A DNA stretch of 64,000 nucleotides from Cylindrobasidium torrendii FP15055 ss-10. Taxonomy: Eukaryota > Basidiomycota > Agaricomycetes > Agaricales > Physalacriaceae. Location: contig KN880456.1 in NCBI GenBank assembly GCA_000934385.1, positions 1 to 64,000 of the forward strand. Reading direction: 5' to 3'. A program made the translations under genes and the position numbers. Every line of letters begins with the position of its first letter. Within the stretch, counting starts at the first letter, position 1. The notes below the pieces were generated by a model. It did not search any database and was not told the origin of the DNA. It saw only the letters and a program-made list of their open reading frames with translations. This document shows positions 44,871-57,417 of this stretch, piece after piece.

Positions 44871-47515
44871 ATGATCCCACTCGACGAAGAAAACAGCGCT
44901 CCAGTTGCGTATGCTCGCTGTCTGGCAACGCTGCTCTCAGGTTTCCCGTTTTTTGAGCCTCGACCTCGCCAGTTGAACCTGCTGAAGAATTTCACGCTGA
45001 CCGGCGGATCGTATCCTTTTGATCTCTGCTTCATTGGACGAAGGTCCCGTCTCAGCTACATCTACTCTGCCGGATCGCACGAGGCACACCCGAGGAACCT
45101 AGACGACAATGGCAACAGTCTTGCGCCTGCTTGGGTCGAGCCATATCTGAAAGGAGTTGGCGTTTACTCAGGATTGAGGAAGCCCAAAGACGACGTCGTC
45201 CTCACTTCTAGCTGGACCTTGACCAAAGCTCATGCCGGTGGAAGCACCTCTGTCCCGTGAGTCTTTAACATTTTGTTAGTCCTTTGGGAATTGCTCATAT
45301 TGAGAAGCCTCGGCGCAACCCAATTCGCAGTTGATGCTAGCTTCATTTGTGAGACACACGGCGCTACAGGCGCGCTTCTCTCCACTCCCGGAAAGGACAA
45401 CCTCGAATATGACATTGAAGACCTGACGATAACCTCTAACTACGTGAAGGCAAACAGCGTTGCTTGGTTCAGGTACTCCAACACTCTCCGGATGCTGGAC
45501 GTCGCCCACGGGAATCTTTACATGCTCACATGGGTCGCAAAGGCTCAGGCGTTTACGAGTGCTGTGAATGTAGCGAGCGAGAAGAGCAAGGGCGTGGACG
45601 TTTCCGCAGGATTTTCTGTGTTTGGTCTGGGGGCGATGTTGAGCGGCGGAAAGGCCAAGGTCGAGGGACAGGAAGGGCGCAAAGTCAACTCCGCCCAAAT
45701 GTCGAAGCCGCGGATGGGCACAGCTGCTCAGGGATGGATGGTGCGGCTTGTCCACTGGAGACTTATTCTCCTTGAGAAGGGACTCTCTGTCGAGGTAGAA
45801 GCCGACGCCCCAGAGTATTCGATGGCACCCAGCCGACACGCAGAGACTGTTCGTGTTCCTTTGAAGGACCTCGAGACTTTGGCTCCTAAAGGTCTCGCGC
45901 CCCCTTCCACGCCTTTCCCAGGCTTCGTGTCTAGAAACGATGGAGACCGCCTTTGTGACGGTTTGGATGACGAGGACGGGGATGAGGACGAGGACGACAA
46001 CGGTGGTGGCGGTCATAGTGGGAGTCCTCCGCCGGACGGCAAGCAGTCACATGCATCATCGGGCGGTGGCGGTGGCATGTCAGTTTTCTCTCTGAACGCC
46101 CAAGGCTCCAACACTCCTACGATTAGTGCACCTACAGGGGGCGGGTCTGGCGACGAGGGTGGCTCAGGATCCGCAGCAGAGGTCAGAATATCCCATACTT
46201 CGCCTCACACGCTAACTGGATGCGATTGTAGGCTATTCCGGCCCGTGACCAGCTGAACGCGTACAGATCTTTCCACGCGTCGCGTAGTGCTGCTGATGCA
46301 GGAGCGTCGACTGTTCAGCAGGTACGTACCCATCCTGGGATATGTATCCGCAACTCTCAGACCTTTTCCAGGAGGTTGAGAATATACTGGCTACAATTGA
46401 GTCTAATTTACCAGCGGTGGTTGACCCATGCGCTTTGTTAGAATATACACCACCTCGAAGCGTGCATATTGTTCAGGACGTTAGAGTGGGTACTCTCCAC
46501 AACTGAACTTCCGATATACTGATTTCACCCCAGCCTTACCATCCCCTCTACGAGATCATGGACTCGATGGCTGAATCTGCATGTCGACTGTTCATTTATC
46601 ATCCTCGCGCGCTAATTTATACCATACTAGGCGCCTTGGGCCAGCTTCACTATGGCGCACGACAAGGATTACCTTTCCGTTCTAACGAAGGTGATTACCG
46701 CCGTCTGTTAAGGATGGATCCTATTTCTCACTGTGTTTAGGGCGAAATGGTACCGCTTGGGAAGGAGCTTGTCTCGCGTGTGGCAAAGAAATATGTCGTC
46801 GAGGTTGATGAAAGTACGCCATCTTCAGCCTACAGTTTTATTTCGCTCATCCGCTGGGCAGATGGCTTTGCCTGTTTGGTTGACCGTGAAGAGCGCCAGC
46901 TAGCGGATGACCAGTTGGGGTTTGTTATGAACCTGTATCGCAGTGCAACAAACGTAGACACCGGCTTCGATGTCGTGCGCACACGCAAAATTCCATCCGT
47001 ACATCCTATGATTCCCTTCTATTGATTGAGTACTCACATATCCCGCAGGAATATGTGCTGTTCCCGCCTGTTCACGGCGGTCAGCTTAACCTTCGCTGGA
47101 TCCAGGAGACACCAAGGATGGTCGACCTACATGCCGCGCAGCAGCATAACCGAACCCAATTCTACGAGCTTCTACACGCGTTCTGCCTCGAGTACCACTA
47201 CGTTGACCCATCCTACGGCTACTGCTTCGTCAGGCCTGACCCCGAGGACACGAACTGGGATTACATCAGTGGCACTTTGCAGGCGGCCATCTGGGATTCG
47301 TTGGGGCAGCCACCGCAGGATGAGACAGCTGAGATCAACCTAGCCGCTGAAATGAGCGGGTTAACGATGAGTTCCGCCGCTCAAGGTGAGTATCTAATTG
47401 GACTTTAGTTTCAGTCTCGACATTGACCTCATGCGTAGCGCGTGCCGACGAGGAGGAGGAGAGAAAGAAGAGAAAGAAGGCCAAGAAAACGAAGGTGGTT
47501 GCTCTCCGCGAGTAA
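44871..47515 (+). CDS. Agaricomycete protein of unknown function (member B of a divergent pair), with extended C-terminus
   Basis: The start is MIPLDEENSAPVAYARCLAT. The first ~300 residues follow the same order as the minus-strand neighbour: FICETHGATGALLSTPG, then VKANSVAWFRYSN, then HGNLYMLTWVAKAQAFTSAV. It then adds an acidic Gly/Ser-rich linker (DEDGDEDEDDNGGGG) and several further exons (about 46.23-46.32, 46.37-46.49, 46.53-46.69, 46.74-47.0 and 47.05-47.38 kb). It ends in a lysine-rich tail (RKKRKKAKKTKVVALRE) reached across a last intron (G/CG phase), possibly a nuclear localisation signal. No enzyme motif is visible. Exon joins between 46.2 and 47.05 kb are approximate. Confidence 0.7.
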
Positions 47516-48366
47516 GCACGTTTGAAGGGGCAGCAGTGGCAGTATAAGCAGTAATACCGTTGTTCTCGTGGCATGTAAATTTACATTCAAATTGGTATGG
47601 AACCGCTTTGAGAAGTGGTCCTGTTTTACAGTGTATGCATTGTGCAGTAGGTTGCCACTCGGAGGCGCTGTCGAGCGTCAAGACTCGGCCTGCTAAGTGC
47701 TCCCTCATGCTCACCGCGGACTGTTCGTCGGTTTTTGACAGAAACTGATGGTGAGCGCCAGGCGCCCCAGCGCTCGTAACTCGCAGTTGTGTGCCCAACC
47801 TACCAGTTCGACCGAATGGTGATGTTTGCGAGCATGCGGTTTTTGAAGATGGATCCCACGATGAAGAACTTGTTGAATGGCACGGAGAAGGGGGCGAGAG
47901 AGTTGCTCAGATACGTGTATGGAACGGAGAGGTTCAAGCAGGGGATGTTTGGCAATGGCCTGAAGCGGATGGACGCGAATAACTGGAGATGACAAAGAGA
48001 GAAAATACCGAGACGAAGAAAAACAAGCAGCAGACGTGCAGAGGAAACAGATGTATAGGGGGAGTTCCATTGGGACGCCCAGCGGGCTCGAAAAGGGCTC
48101 ACAAGCGACGGCTCGAGTAGATCAAGTACAGGAGTAGAGTCTAGTAGAGTAAGATAGCGGAAACGAACAGAGTACATAGATAGCGCGTAGCTAGATAGGT
48201 ACTTCGCAGATCACCCTTACATACGTTACAGCGTAATAGGTAGGATCTTTGAAAGAGAAAAGAACTCGCAGTTGAAAATTTGACTGTTCACACTGCACAG
48301 TGACAGGGGCCAGGGGCCAGGGCTGAGGGTACACTGCAGCCGTCGGCGTTGCGTGCGGCAACAAAA
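47516..48366. other. Region between unknown-family gene and tRNA-Pro
   Basis: Contains one protein-like plus-strand ORF (47815-47992, listed separately). Otherwise nothing is recognised. Confidence 0.4.
47815..47992 (+). CDS. Possible terminal exon or small hypothetical ORF
   Basis: A frame that reads MVMFASMRFLKMDPTMKNLL, then a basic segment and ends MDANNWR. It may extend upstream across an intron (acceptor near 47.78 kb) to a short preceding segment, but no start codon is found there in phase. Composition looks protein-like (balanced Lys/Arg, Met and aromatic residues). No known domain. It could be a gene remnant. Confidence 0.25.
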
Positions 48367-48459
48367 GGGCTTGACCGGGAATTGAACCCGGGACCTCCTG
48401 CAAGATGCAACGCAGCTGGTAAACCCGAAGCAGGAATCATACTACTAGACCATCAAGCC
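48367..48459 (-). tRNA. tRNA-Pro (anticodon CGG), with 21-nt intron
   Basis: Acceptor stem GGCTTGA/TCAAGCC, anticodon stem CCTGC/GCAGG fully paired, anticodon CGG at 48425-48427, intron at 48403-48423 one base 3' of the anticodon. A TTTT run follows the 3' end. The body outside the anticodon arm is the same as in tRNA-Pro(AGG) at 27473. Confidence 0.92.
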
Positions 48460-48715
48460 GATGATCGAATAGCCTCTTCATGGGATCATATCTCTTCTCC
48501 AATTGACCTATATAATCAAAGAGTCTTGAACGGCGATGCACTCACGCACAATTAGAAGAAATCCACCTTCGCTCCCAAGATATATAGAAGCATCACTTTC
48601 AACTTCACCTTTGTTTGCGCAATGAACGGCGATCGATTCTTGAGCCCGGACATCCGGGCCACCGCTTCCTTATGAACCACGACCACCGTTTCCATATTAT
48701 CCGCCGTATTCACTG

Positions 48716-51700
48716 ATGCCTGCAGAGCCTCGTAGACGCCAGAAAGTATTCTCTGAAGAAGAGTTGAAGGACCTCGAGGAAAAGCGCTCTCGAGGTGCAT
48801 TCGACCGTCGCTATTTGATGCTAGGTTATTCATGTATTCTGCAGGCGAAGCGTCTTGTGCTGAATGTCGCAGGCTTAAACTGCGATGTGACAAGAGCCTC
48901 CCTTGTTCTTCCTGTGTGAGACGAGGATGCGAAAGTATATGTCCACTAGGTGTGATTAATGTGTTCGACAACGTTTGCGGTGCTTAAGGATGCGGTAGGT
49001 GTTCTCTCTGCAGGACAAGGTACTCGGTAAGTTGCATTGAAACGCACCGCCTATAACATACCCAATTTGTCAGGTTCATTCTAGCTGATACAGACAAACT
49101 ACATCGCAAGATTGCCGACATGAGTACGCGGATTCGACAGCTGGAGGATGCCTTGGCTATCATGCACGCAACACAACATAGCACCAGGCATCCGCTGTTA
49201 CACGATGACTTACTGAAGATCAAGTTCGGCGCTGAGGCTCCTCTTGAGCACCGCGAAAGCTCCGCGCCCAAGCCGGTTGAGGGTCGGCAAGAATCACTGG
49301 ACGCCCTTGGGACACTGACCTTAAGCGACTCGGGTAGCACGCGTTACTTTGGCCGGTCAGCTGGTTCAGAGGTAAGTCTTATGTTTACCCGCTTGTATGT
49401 CGAACTGGAGCTGTCTTGTAGACCCTTATGGCAGCTGACGACGGGCCTCACGTCGAGGACGGCTCAGACGCGGTGGATGCGCCCCCCGACAACGTTGCAT
49501 TTCCTTTCGCCGCGCCTGCTGCACCTACCAATGTACTATCAGAGCGGCTTCCGCCATCCGACAGAGTATCATACCTGGCTCAGTCATATGTTGACCACGC
49601 ATCTCTTTTCTTCCGCCCTATCAAGCATACAGAGCTATTCCAGGATCTTCTCACCGCTGACCCACAGAGTCTGTCGGGAGAAACTTTATCCATGCTCTTC
49701 TTTGTTCTCGCTCTGGGTGCGTTGTTCGACCTCAAGCTTCCCGCGTACAACGATGAAGCAGAAGTGTACTACGCGCTCGGCGTCAGCGCGCTTGGGTCAA
49801 GACTAGTCACAGAGACTCCCAAAGTTGATACGATACGAGCGGTCGGTCTAATGGCCACATACCAGACGTTAGCGAGCAAGAAGCACTCGCGGGACAGTGC
49901 TGTACGATGCATGTATCTTATCAAAGAGTCTGTACTGATGATATCCTCCAGTGGACCTGCATGTCTCTTGCCGCAAAACTTGCACAAAGTGTACGCTCCA
50001 TCCTTCCGTGCGATTACAGCTCTTACGATCAACTTTCCAGATTGGACTGCGTGTGTTGAACTGTGTTCAGGCAGCTAAATTGACCACACTGAAGTCCTAT
50101 AGACCGCGATAGCGCTCGGTGGAAAATGGACGCCAAAGTGGTTGAATTGCGGCGTATGTTGTGGTGGGAAGTTTACTCGGCAGATATCTCCCACGTAAGT
50201 CTATGCAAACTCCTCATCAAGAATGCCTATGCTAACGTTCGAAAGAGTCTCGCCATCGGCCGCCCACCAGCCATCCACCCTTCTTTCGCTGACTGTGAGT
50301 TCCCCATTGACGAGGAAGCCACTCTCAGTCACGACGGAGTTATTGAATATGGTTGTATGTATCATGCCATGTCGACTTCCGTGCTCCATCTCACATACAC
50401 GCCAGTTTGGAGGATGAAGTACACGTTCGCACGAGAAATATTCATGCCTATCATTGACGCGACTCTGACGGCTTCACCACCCAAATACGCGACAGTGCTT
50501 GAGCTGGACAAGAAGGCCCGTTTGATGCACTTCCCATCGAGTATCAAGCCATACGCCAGAATCGAAGACGGTGAAGCTGAGTATTACTCCAGTGCGAGAA
50601 GCCTCAAGGATTTCTATGCTAGTTCGCATCGAGTCGTCAGTGAGTTCCCATAGCTCGACCAGTGTAAGCATTGCCTCATCACCCTTTTGTTTGTAGCCAT
50701 GCTGTATCTGCATCGAAGTTTCTTTGCGCAAGCCACGCTAGACAATCCAGAAAACCCTCTCCTGAGCACATACGGACCTAGCTTCCTGATATCTGTCCGA
50801 TGCGCCAGTATCATCATCAAGGCGGCGGTACATCAGTTCGAGCGATGCGCAGACATTGGGAAGCGGACGTGGATCTTGCTATACCATGTCTTTTCGGCGG
50901 CGGTGGGTCTTTTCCATCGTGGGCGTGATGCACTTCTAATGGATAGAGCAGGTTGTTGTAGGAAGTGTGGTAACCCACTGTCCAAGCGCGACAATTGCGC
51001 CAGACGCTATGAATGACCTAGAGCTGGCGGTTAAATTGTTCGAGCTTTCGGCCGAGCAATCTAGCAAGGCGCGCACGGCGTTTGCAGTACTGGTCAAACT
51101 GAAAGAGAAAGCGACGAAAGCGGTGTTGTTCAAGGACTACACTTCCTCAATCCCAAGAGACACCTCCACCTCAATGCCAATACTCAAGCCACTCGAATCA
51201 GAGGACTCGGACGATGAGATTGCGATCTTCGGAGGACAGAAGAAGCTACTAGTGAAGGGAAAGGGCAAGCGGACGGCCAACGGAATGGTGGACTCGCCCA
51301 TGTCTTCCAATGCCCCAGATTCCCCGTCCGCCTCTTCCCCGACGCACGGCTACCAGACGAAAGAGGCCCCGTCACCCCTTGCGGGACCGTCAACTGGCTC
51401 AAGATCACACAACTCGGCAGACTCTTCACTATACGACTATACGAGCATATTCGCGGAAAGTAGCGCCTCGAACGCGGGGATGCTCTCGCAACCGTACGGC
51501 GGGATGGGAATGCCTGAGGATGCGCTACTTTGGCCGTCGCACACGCACCAGCAGCTGCAAGACCCATCATCATTCACTACGGACTCAACGATGTACATTC
51601 CACCGGTTTCACTGCCGGGGTTGATGCCTGCCCAGGGAGACCATCTGATTCAACCGCACACTGCTGGACCACGAATACCAATGCGATATACTGCGCCAGT

Positions 51701-51812
51701 TGAGCTAGGACTGATGACCGAGTCCAACATGGATGCCGGGTGGGACTCTTTCTTGCGCGAGTGCGGAATCGTGGGCGACGTTGGGAATGGAATGGAGGGC
51801 TTGTTCGAGTAG
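48716..51812 (+). CDS. Zn2Cys6 fungal transcription factor
   Basis: The start MPAEPRRRQKVFSEEELKDL is followed by an intron that joins KRSRG to EASCAECRRLKLRCDKSLPC and then SSCVRRGCESIC, a full six-cysteine binuclear zinc cluster. After two or three very short introns (48.95-49.07 kb) comes GQGTRFILADTDKLHRKIAE with a coiled-coil dimerisation helix (STRIRQLEDALAIM). The middle is a fungal-specific transcription factor domain, recognised by LAQSYVDHASLFFRP, then IGLHRDSARW (split by an intron near 50.05-50.10 kb) and RRMLWWEVYSAD. The C-terminus (after ~51.2 kb) is Ser/Pro-rich and disordered. Targets are unknown. It is 12 kb from the terpene locus and no link can be shown. Confidence 0.9.
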
Positions 51813-53056
51813 GCTACCATGGGCGACGGAGTCGGCCACATCTCAGATGAAGTACAATGGCAGCCTGTTTTATGGCGACCTGGCGGGAATGACAGGAATT
51901 TTGCCGTTTGGAGCGTTGAATGAAGTAGTCCATGGTTGATTCAGTGTTCTCGAACGTGATGTCACGATGCATGAATTATTTATTGGTGGTGTATGTCGTG
52001 GTACGGTGCTATAACAGGTATCGACATGGGGTCAAAGTATCGCATGAAATTTGTTGCGGACCTTTGCTATGATGCTGGTGTGGGCGGTGCGGTCCCGTTC
52101 GCCTTCTACACCGTCAGATGTCTTGTACTATCCGGAATGCGAAGCGTACCTCCTCGCGTGCTAGGCGCTCCTGGTTTGCCACGTACTAAAATGAAGAGCT
52201 TCAGAATTTTAACCATAACAAGGGGGGAAAGACAGTACATCTGCGAGTAGGCCCATTAGTATGTTTCTCCGAGTCTAGATGGGAACGCACCTCTTCCAGC
52301 TTGTAACGTCTCCCTATGCACCTGCCAGCCCACAAATAGCGTCCATCCAGTCATTCCTATCAGCGAGTAGGTCACAGTGCGCTGAATGTAGTCGAATATT
52401 GAGAGCTTGATGCGCGGCGGCATGGTGGGACGGAAGAGAGCCTAGATCGGCGGTTCCGGTCCGAAAATGATAATTGTGATGGCGGATCACTCCTGCGGAA
52501 TTCCGAATTCCTGCCTGGCACCTGCACCCGCTCACCCACGGAAGTCGACCTAGCTCCTGTGCTACGCGGAATAATTGTCTTCACAAATGCAGTGGTCTCA
52601 TTTGCGCACAACCGTACTTCCTAGGTTAGTCGTTTGTAAAGTTCCGCACTTCCGAGAGCCTAGCAAGATTGTTGTGCAGGGCAACTCGACGATGTCCGAC
52701 GCCTAAGCGCCGTTCTAGTGACTAACAGGATGAACCCCTTCCGACTAACTGACGCTTCTTTTGCCAGCTTTCAATTAAACAGGATGTTTGCACATGGCTG
52801 GTATAGCCCCTCGAAGCCTGTTTTTCTGCGCAGCTAGCCTTTGACTGGCCTGTTTTATCGCCAACATCGTGTCCAAAGCGCAGTGCTCGAAGCCTGAGGG
52901 TACACTTCGATCAGCGCTGAGTGGCACCTTCATAGCACTGCCAAATGTTTCGCTCGCTCGCTGAGTCGGTTTCGGATCGAGTGGCCACAGGTATATATTA
53001 TGAGTCTGATCGCGTTTGGGGCGTGAACTTTCTTTCCCTCTACCACCACTATCATC
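51813..53056. other. Intergenic region with glycosyltransferase promoter
   Basis: No supported gene. A TATATATT element lies about 65 bp before the glycosyltransferase start and is a plausible TATA box. The remainder shows only short ORFs. Confidence 0.4.
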
Positions 53057-56000
53057 ATGATTCTCGTCGACCCCAAGACTCCATATTCGGAGGAAACACC
53101 AATCCTGTCGGCGGAGCAACAACGACCAAGAGCTACAGGTAAACAACGAAGTGGTTGGTCTAACCCCCTGGAGTGTATCTTCCGCTTTGCTGATAATTTG
53201 ACTAGACCTGAGCGCGCCGCGTCAGACATCCGCAACGTCTAGCTCGCACGATGGAACGATATCCGAGCTCTCGTACCTAGCAAACTCTTTACCTAGTACG
53301 CATACCCACGAACACGAGCGCCCCCATACCCATGGAAGAAGAGACGACTCCGCCGCTAGTAGCCCAACAGATCCATCGTTCCCGCTATCTCGGCAGAGTA
53401 GTCATGATGACTTTGTAGGCGGTAAGCTCTCATTGAGCGCACCAGGCAGCACATCCTCTTATTTTCAACAGACTATAGCAGCCTTGCGAATAATGGAAGG
53501 GGCCTCAAGTCATCTGCGAAGCTTCAGCGCAATGGAACCATAGCCGTGCGCTTGGATCTCGCCAAGGCTCTGCCCGACCTACCAGCAGGACATGCACGAG
53601 CAGTCAAGGAATTCGCCATCGACGAAGAGGGTTGGAAACACGTTCCTAAGCTCAGCATAGTAATACTCATTGTCGGGAGTCGTGGTAGGGCTCACCATCC
53701 CTACAGTACGCTGAGACGCTGATCCACAAACCAGGTGATGTGCAGCCCTACGTCGCGCTGGGCAAGCGCCTCGTCAAAGATGGCCACCGCGTCCGTCTCG
53801 CTACACACGAAACGTTCCGGTCTTTTGTCCTTGACCACGGCTTAGAGTTCTTCGATATCGGCGGAAATCCTCAAGACCTCATGAGCTACATGGTCAAGAG
53901 TTAGTGCGATAACTGTGCGCGTCACTCTATCTAACCCTACGACTTGCAGACCCCGGACTTGTACCAGGCATCGACTCTCTAATCAAAGGAGACATACCGC
54001 GGAAGCGTAAGATGCTCAAGGAGATGATCCATGGCTGCTGGAACGCATGCCACTCTCAGTGTCCAGAGACTGGGCGGTCTTTCATTGCCGACGCAATTAT
54101 CTCAAACCCCCCTGCATTCGCCCATATCCACTGCGCAGAGGCCCTCGGTATTCCTCTCCAGCTAACTTTCAGTGCGCAGTTCCGTATACCCTGTTTCATT
54201 GATGCTTATTGATGTCAGCGATGCCTTGGTGCTCGACGACTGCGTTCCCACATCCGCTTGTCAACGTCAAGGCGTCCAATGCCGAAGAGGGACTGACAAA
54301 CTATCTCACGTATGCGTTGGCGGATATGATGACATGGCAAGGGGTTGGCGACATTATCAACAAGTTCCGCAAACAGACGCTGAGGCTACCTTCTCTTTCT
54401 ATGCGAACTGGTCCTGGTCTCGTCGAAACGTTGAGAGTACCCTGGACGTATTGCATGAGTCCCGCGCTTGTTCCCAAGCCGAGGGATTGGATGAACCACA
54501 TCGGTAGGACTTTGGAGTGAACCTCGATTGTAGGGGCTGACCCTCTCGTATAGATGTTGTCGGCTTCTACTTCCTTGACCTGGCCTCAGGGTATACGCCT
54601 CCGGATGACCTGGCAGCTTTTCTGGCAGATGGCCCAGCGCCCATCTACATCGGGCAAGCACCGCCTCATTTATACAACCTTCATGCCTAACCGTTGTTGT
54701 AGGTTTGGATCTGTGGTCGTTGAAGACCCAGAGTCTATGACAAGTGCGCCTCCGCTGCCCTTTCCTTTGCTCAGAACTGACTGCATGTGCAGGAATCATA
54801 TTCGAAGCCACCAAGGAAGCAGGCGTGCGAGCCCTTGTCTCCGCTGGATGGGGAGGACTTGGCGACACCAAAATCCCCTCACATGTCTTCATTCTCGGCA
54901 ACGTCCCGCACGACTGGCTCTTCGCCGAGGATCGCGTCATGGCAGTTATACACCACGGCGGCGCTGGCACGACCTCCATCGGTCTCGCTCATGGCCTGCC
55001 TACACTCATTGTGCCATTCTTTGGAGACCAGGGCTTCTGGGGAAGTATGATAGAAAAGGCAGGCGCTGGTCCCAAGCCTCTTGACCCGAAGCAGCTCAGC
55101 GTGAAGACGTTGGTGCATTCGATTCGGTACATGCGCACGGGCGAGGCGAAACGGAGGGCGCAGTGGATGGGCGAGCAGATACGCAGCGAGAATGGCGTGG
55201 AGCGGGGGGTAGAGAGCTTCTACAAGCATTTGCCATTGACGAATATGCGGTGTGATTTGGATCCCAACCAGTTAGCGGTGTGGTGGGCGCCAGAGCATGT
55301 GAGTATTGCCCATAAACATGGTATATCGATGCTGATGCCTAGCCAGTATCTGAAGCTTGGAGCCTTCACTGCGCAAGCATTGTCCAACGCCAAATTGATT
55401 GACATCAATGGCTTGGATGTACATCGTAATGATTCTTCTTCCGCTGGTGGACAGATACTTAGCAATCGGATAGGACCGAAGGAGTACAACTCGCGCAAGC
55501 CAGTCACTGATCCAATTACTGGAAGCGTTGCCGGAATGCTATGGCTTCTTACACAAACAAGTTCAGGCGCTGCTGAGCTTATCACGTACGTGTATATGCT
55601 CTCACTAATTAACCATGCTCACTGTTCATCTTCGCAGATCGCCAGTGCACGGTGTCATCAGACTCACGACAGCCATCCCCAGAGGTGAATACATGTACTG
55701 CTAGGGCGAGAGGAAACTTAACATACTCCGTCAGCGTGCTGGAAGATTGTCGACAATGTATCGGAAGGGATGCACAATGTGCCGAAGTTGTATGGTTCGC
55801 CTGTTCGCCGGCCTGGAGAAGTGAAAGATATTGGAAGTGGCCTTTTGGAAGGAGGCAAGGTGGGAAGACTTGCCTATGGTGCTTGACGATGTACTCAACT
55901 CAACAGAGCTTCGCCTACGGTATGTACGACGGCGTCGTTGGGCTCGTCAAGGAGCCGTGGGATGGTGCAAAGAAAGACGTATGTCGGCACACTCGTGGCA

Positions 56001-56781
56001 GCTTGCTTGGACTGACACATTACTCAAGGGAACCCTTGGGGCGCTAAAGGGGTCTGCCCGCAGCCTCGTTGACCTCGGCGTAAAGCCTGTGGCTGGAATG
56101 CTCGGCCTTGTTTCCCATCCTTTCAACGGTATCCTGAAAACGCTCAAGACGGGAACAGGCGCCATAGAGGGGAAGCAGCGTCTATCCAGGATCGGGCAAG
56201 GCTTTGAAGCATTCAAGGACAGTGAACCAAGCGCTCGTGCGCACATAGTCCACCAGTTCCATGAAGCACGAAAAACGAGGGACGAGCGCAAGGCGACGTT
56301 GCTTGCGCTTGCTAGAGAGGAGCTTTTGGCCGAGACCGAGAGGCCGTCATCGTCGTCTGCGTCTACAGAGCACCGAAGAGCCTGGTCGCCCCTGCGTTCT
56401 CGGTCTCACTCAAGAGACACCTTGCATCGAGTACCTTCCGGTCGTCCACCATCGTACCAAAGTTCAGCAGGACGCCACTCCAGGTTGCAAAGGGAGAGGA
56501 CGCGTTCGCCTGCGAGCTCGGAGTCGGAGGATACGCCATCGGTGGCTGGCGGTGAATGGGATCCCAGAATACTGTGGGACGAGACTGGTAGCCCGAACAC
56601 CCTTTCTGAAAGCCCACGACATCCTGCCTTGCCAGGGACAAGGTCGCGATCGCACTCACAGATATCGCGCTGGAGCAGAGGAACACCGTCAGACTCGATC
56701 CCGTCTAACCATTGGCCCGACACGCCAAGTTCGAAGGGAGACACACAGGTGAATAGTCATGCAGAATATACAAAACAGTAA
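53057..56781 (+). CDS. Sterol-type UDP-glycosyltransferase (GT1/GT28 fold) with C-terminal extension
   Basis: About 14 exons encode roughly 1,000 residues. The N-terminal donor-fold begins IVILIVGSRGDVQPYVALGK (spliced after GSR), then LVKDGHRVRLATHETFRSFV and TFSMPWCSTTAFPHPLVN. The nucleotide-sugar-binding half has IYIGFGSVVVEDPESMT and the signature HHGGAGTTSIGLAHGLPTLI with PFFGDQGFWG. These match fungal sterol 3-beta-glucosyltransferases (Atg26/Ugt51), but the GRAM/PH domains of Atg26 are absent. The C-terminal part carries glycine-spaced helices (GTLGALKGSARSLVDLGVKP, GMLGLVSHPFNGILK) like the membrane-binding ATG_C/Vps13 C-terminus, then an Arg/Ser-rich tail. One intron (54654-54702) has a GC donor. 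Acceptor substrate inferred to be sterol. Confidence 0.87.
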
Positions 56782-57417
56782 TTTATTATATCTACGTCCC
56801 GGTGTCACTGTAGTTTTAGTCACTAGAGCGCTTCGTACATTTAACTATGTGGCGGTAGTATGTCAATAATCTAGAGAGTTGGCGAATACCATGAAGTTGC
56901 ATATCTCTAGGGCTCAAATGCAAAGCTGGTTAGACTCGGTGTTTCGTGCTCTCCGGTCTCTCGAGAAGAGATCAACGTGCAAGCTACCTACGGCGCTAGC
57001 GGTCCCAGAAGGGACATGCACAGAAACCTGCGTTCTGAACTCGTACACTCACCCCATATTTACGATACCGTGACCTTGCACCTTGTGATAACTGAAGGTA
57101 ACAGCTCTGACCGGACAAGGCGAATGGTTCCCCCGGATATGCTCACCTGTCCGCTGAGTACAGCTGTGTGCATTCCATTGTACTTTTTATACAGCGCTTG
57201 CCATATTCAGGGTGGGTATGGCCTGTGGACAGGGCTTTCGACGATCCAGAAGTTCATTAATCATTCTGAACGGATTGCGGCTTCAGGGTCGATGAATATC
57301 GATGAGAACATGGGTGTTACTAGCGCTTTGAATAGATCCACTTAAATAGCTGCAGGATTTTCCGGGCACTTGGTACTGAGCATCTGCTCTCTGTCTCTTT
57401 CCTCCCACTATTTCGCG
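56782..57417. other. Intergenic region, M35 protease promoter
   Basis: No gene seen. TTAAATA at about 57342-57348, some 70 bp before the protease start, may serve as its TATA box. Confidence 0.4.

Noticed and set aside
45276..46016. 246-residue minus-strand ORF
   Set aside because: Antisense shadow of the unknown-family gene at 44871-47515, whose plus-strand frame is supported by spliced family motifs.
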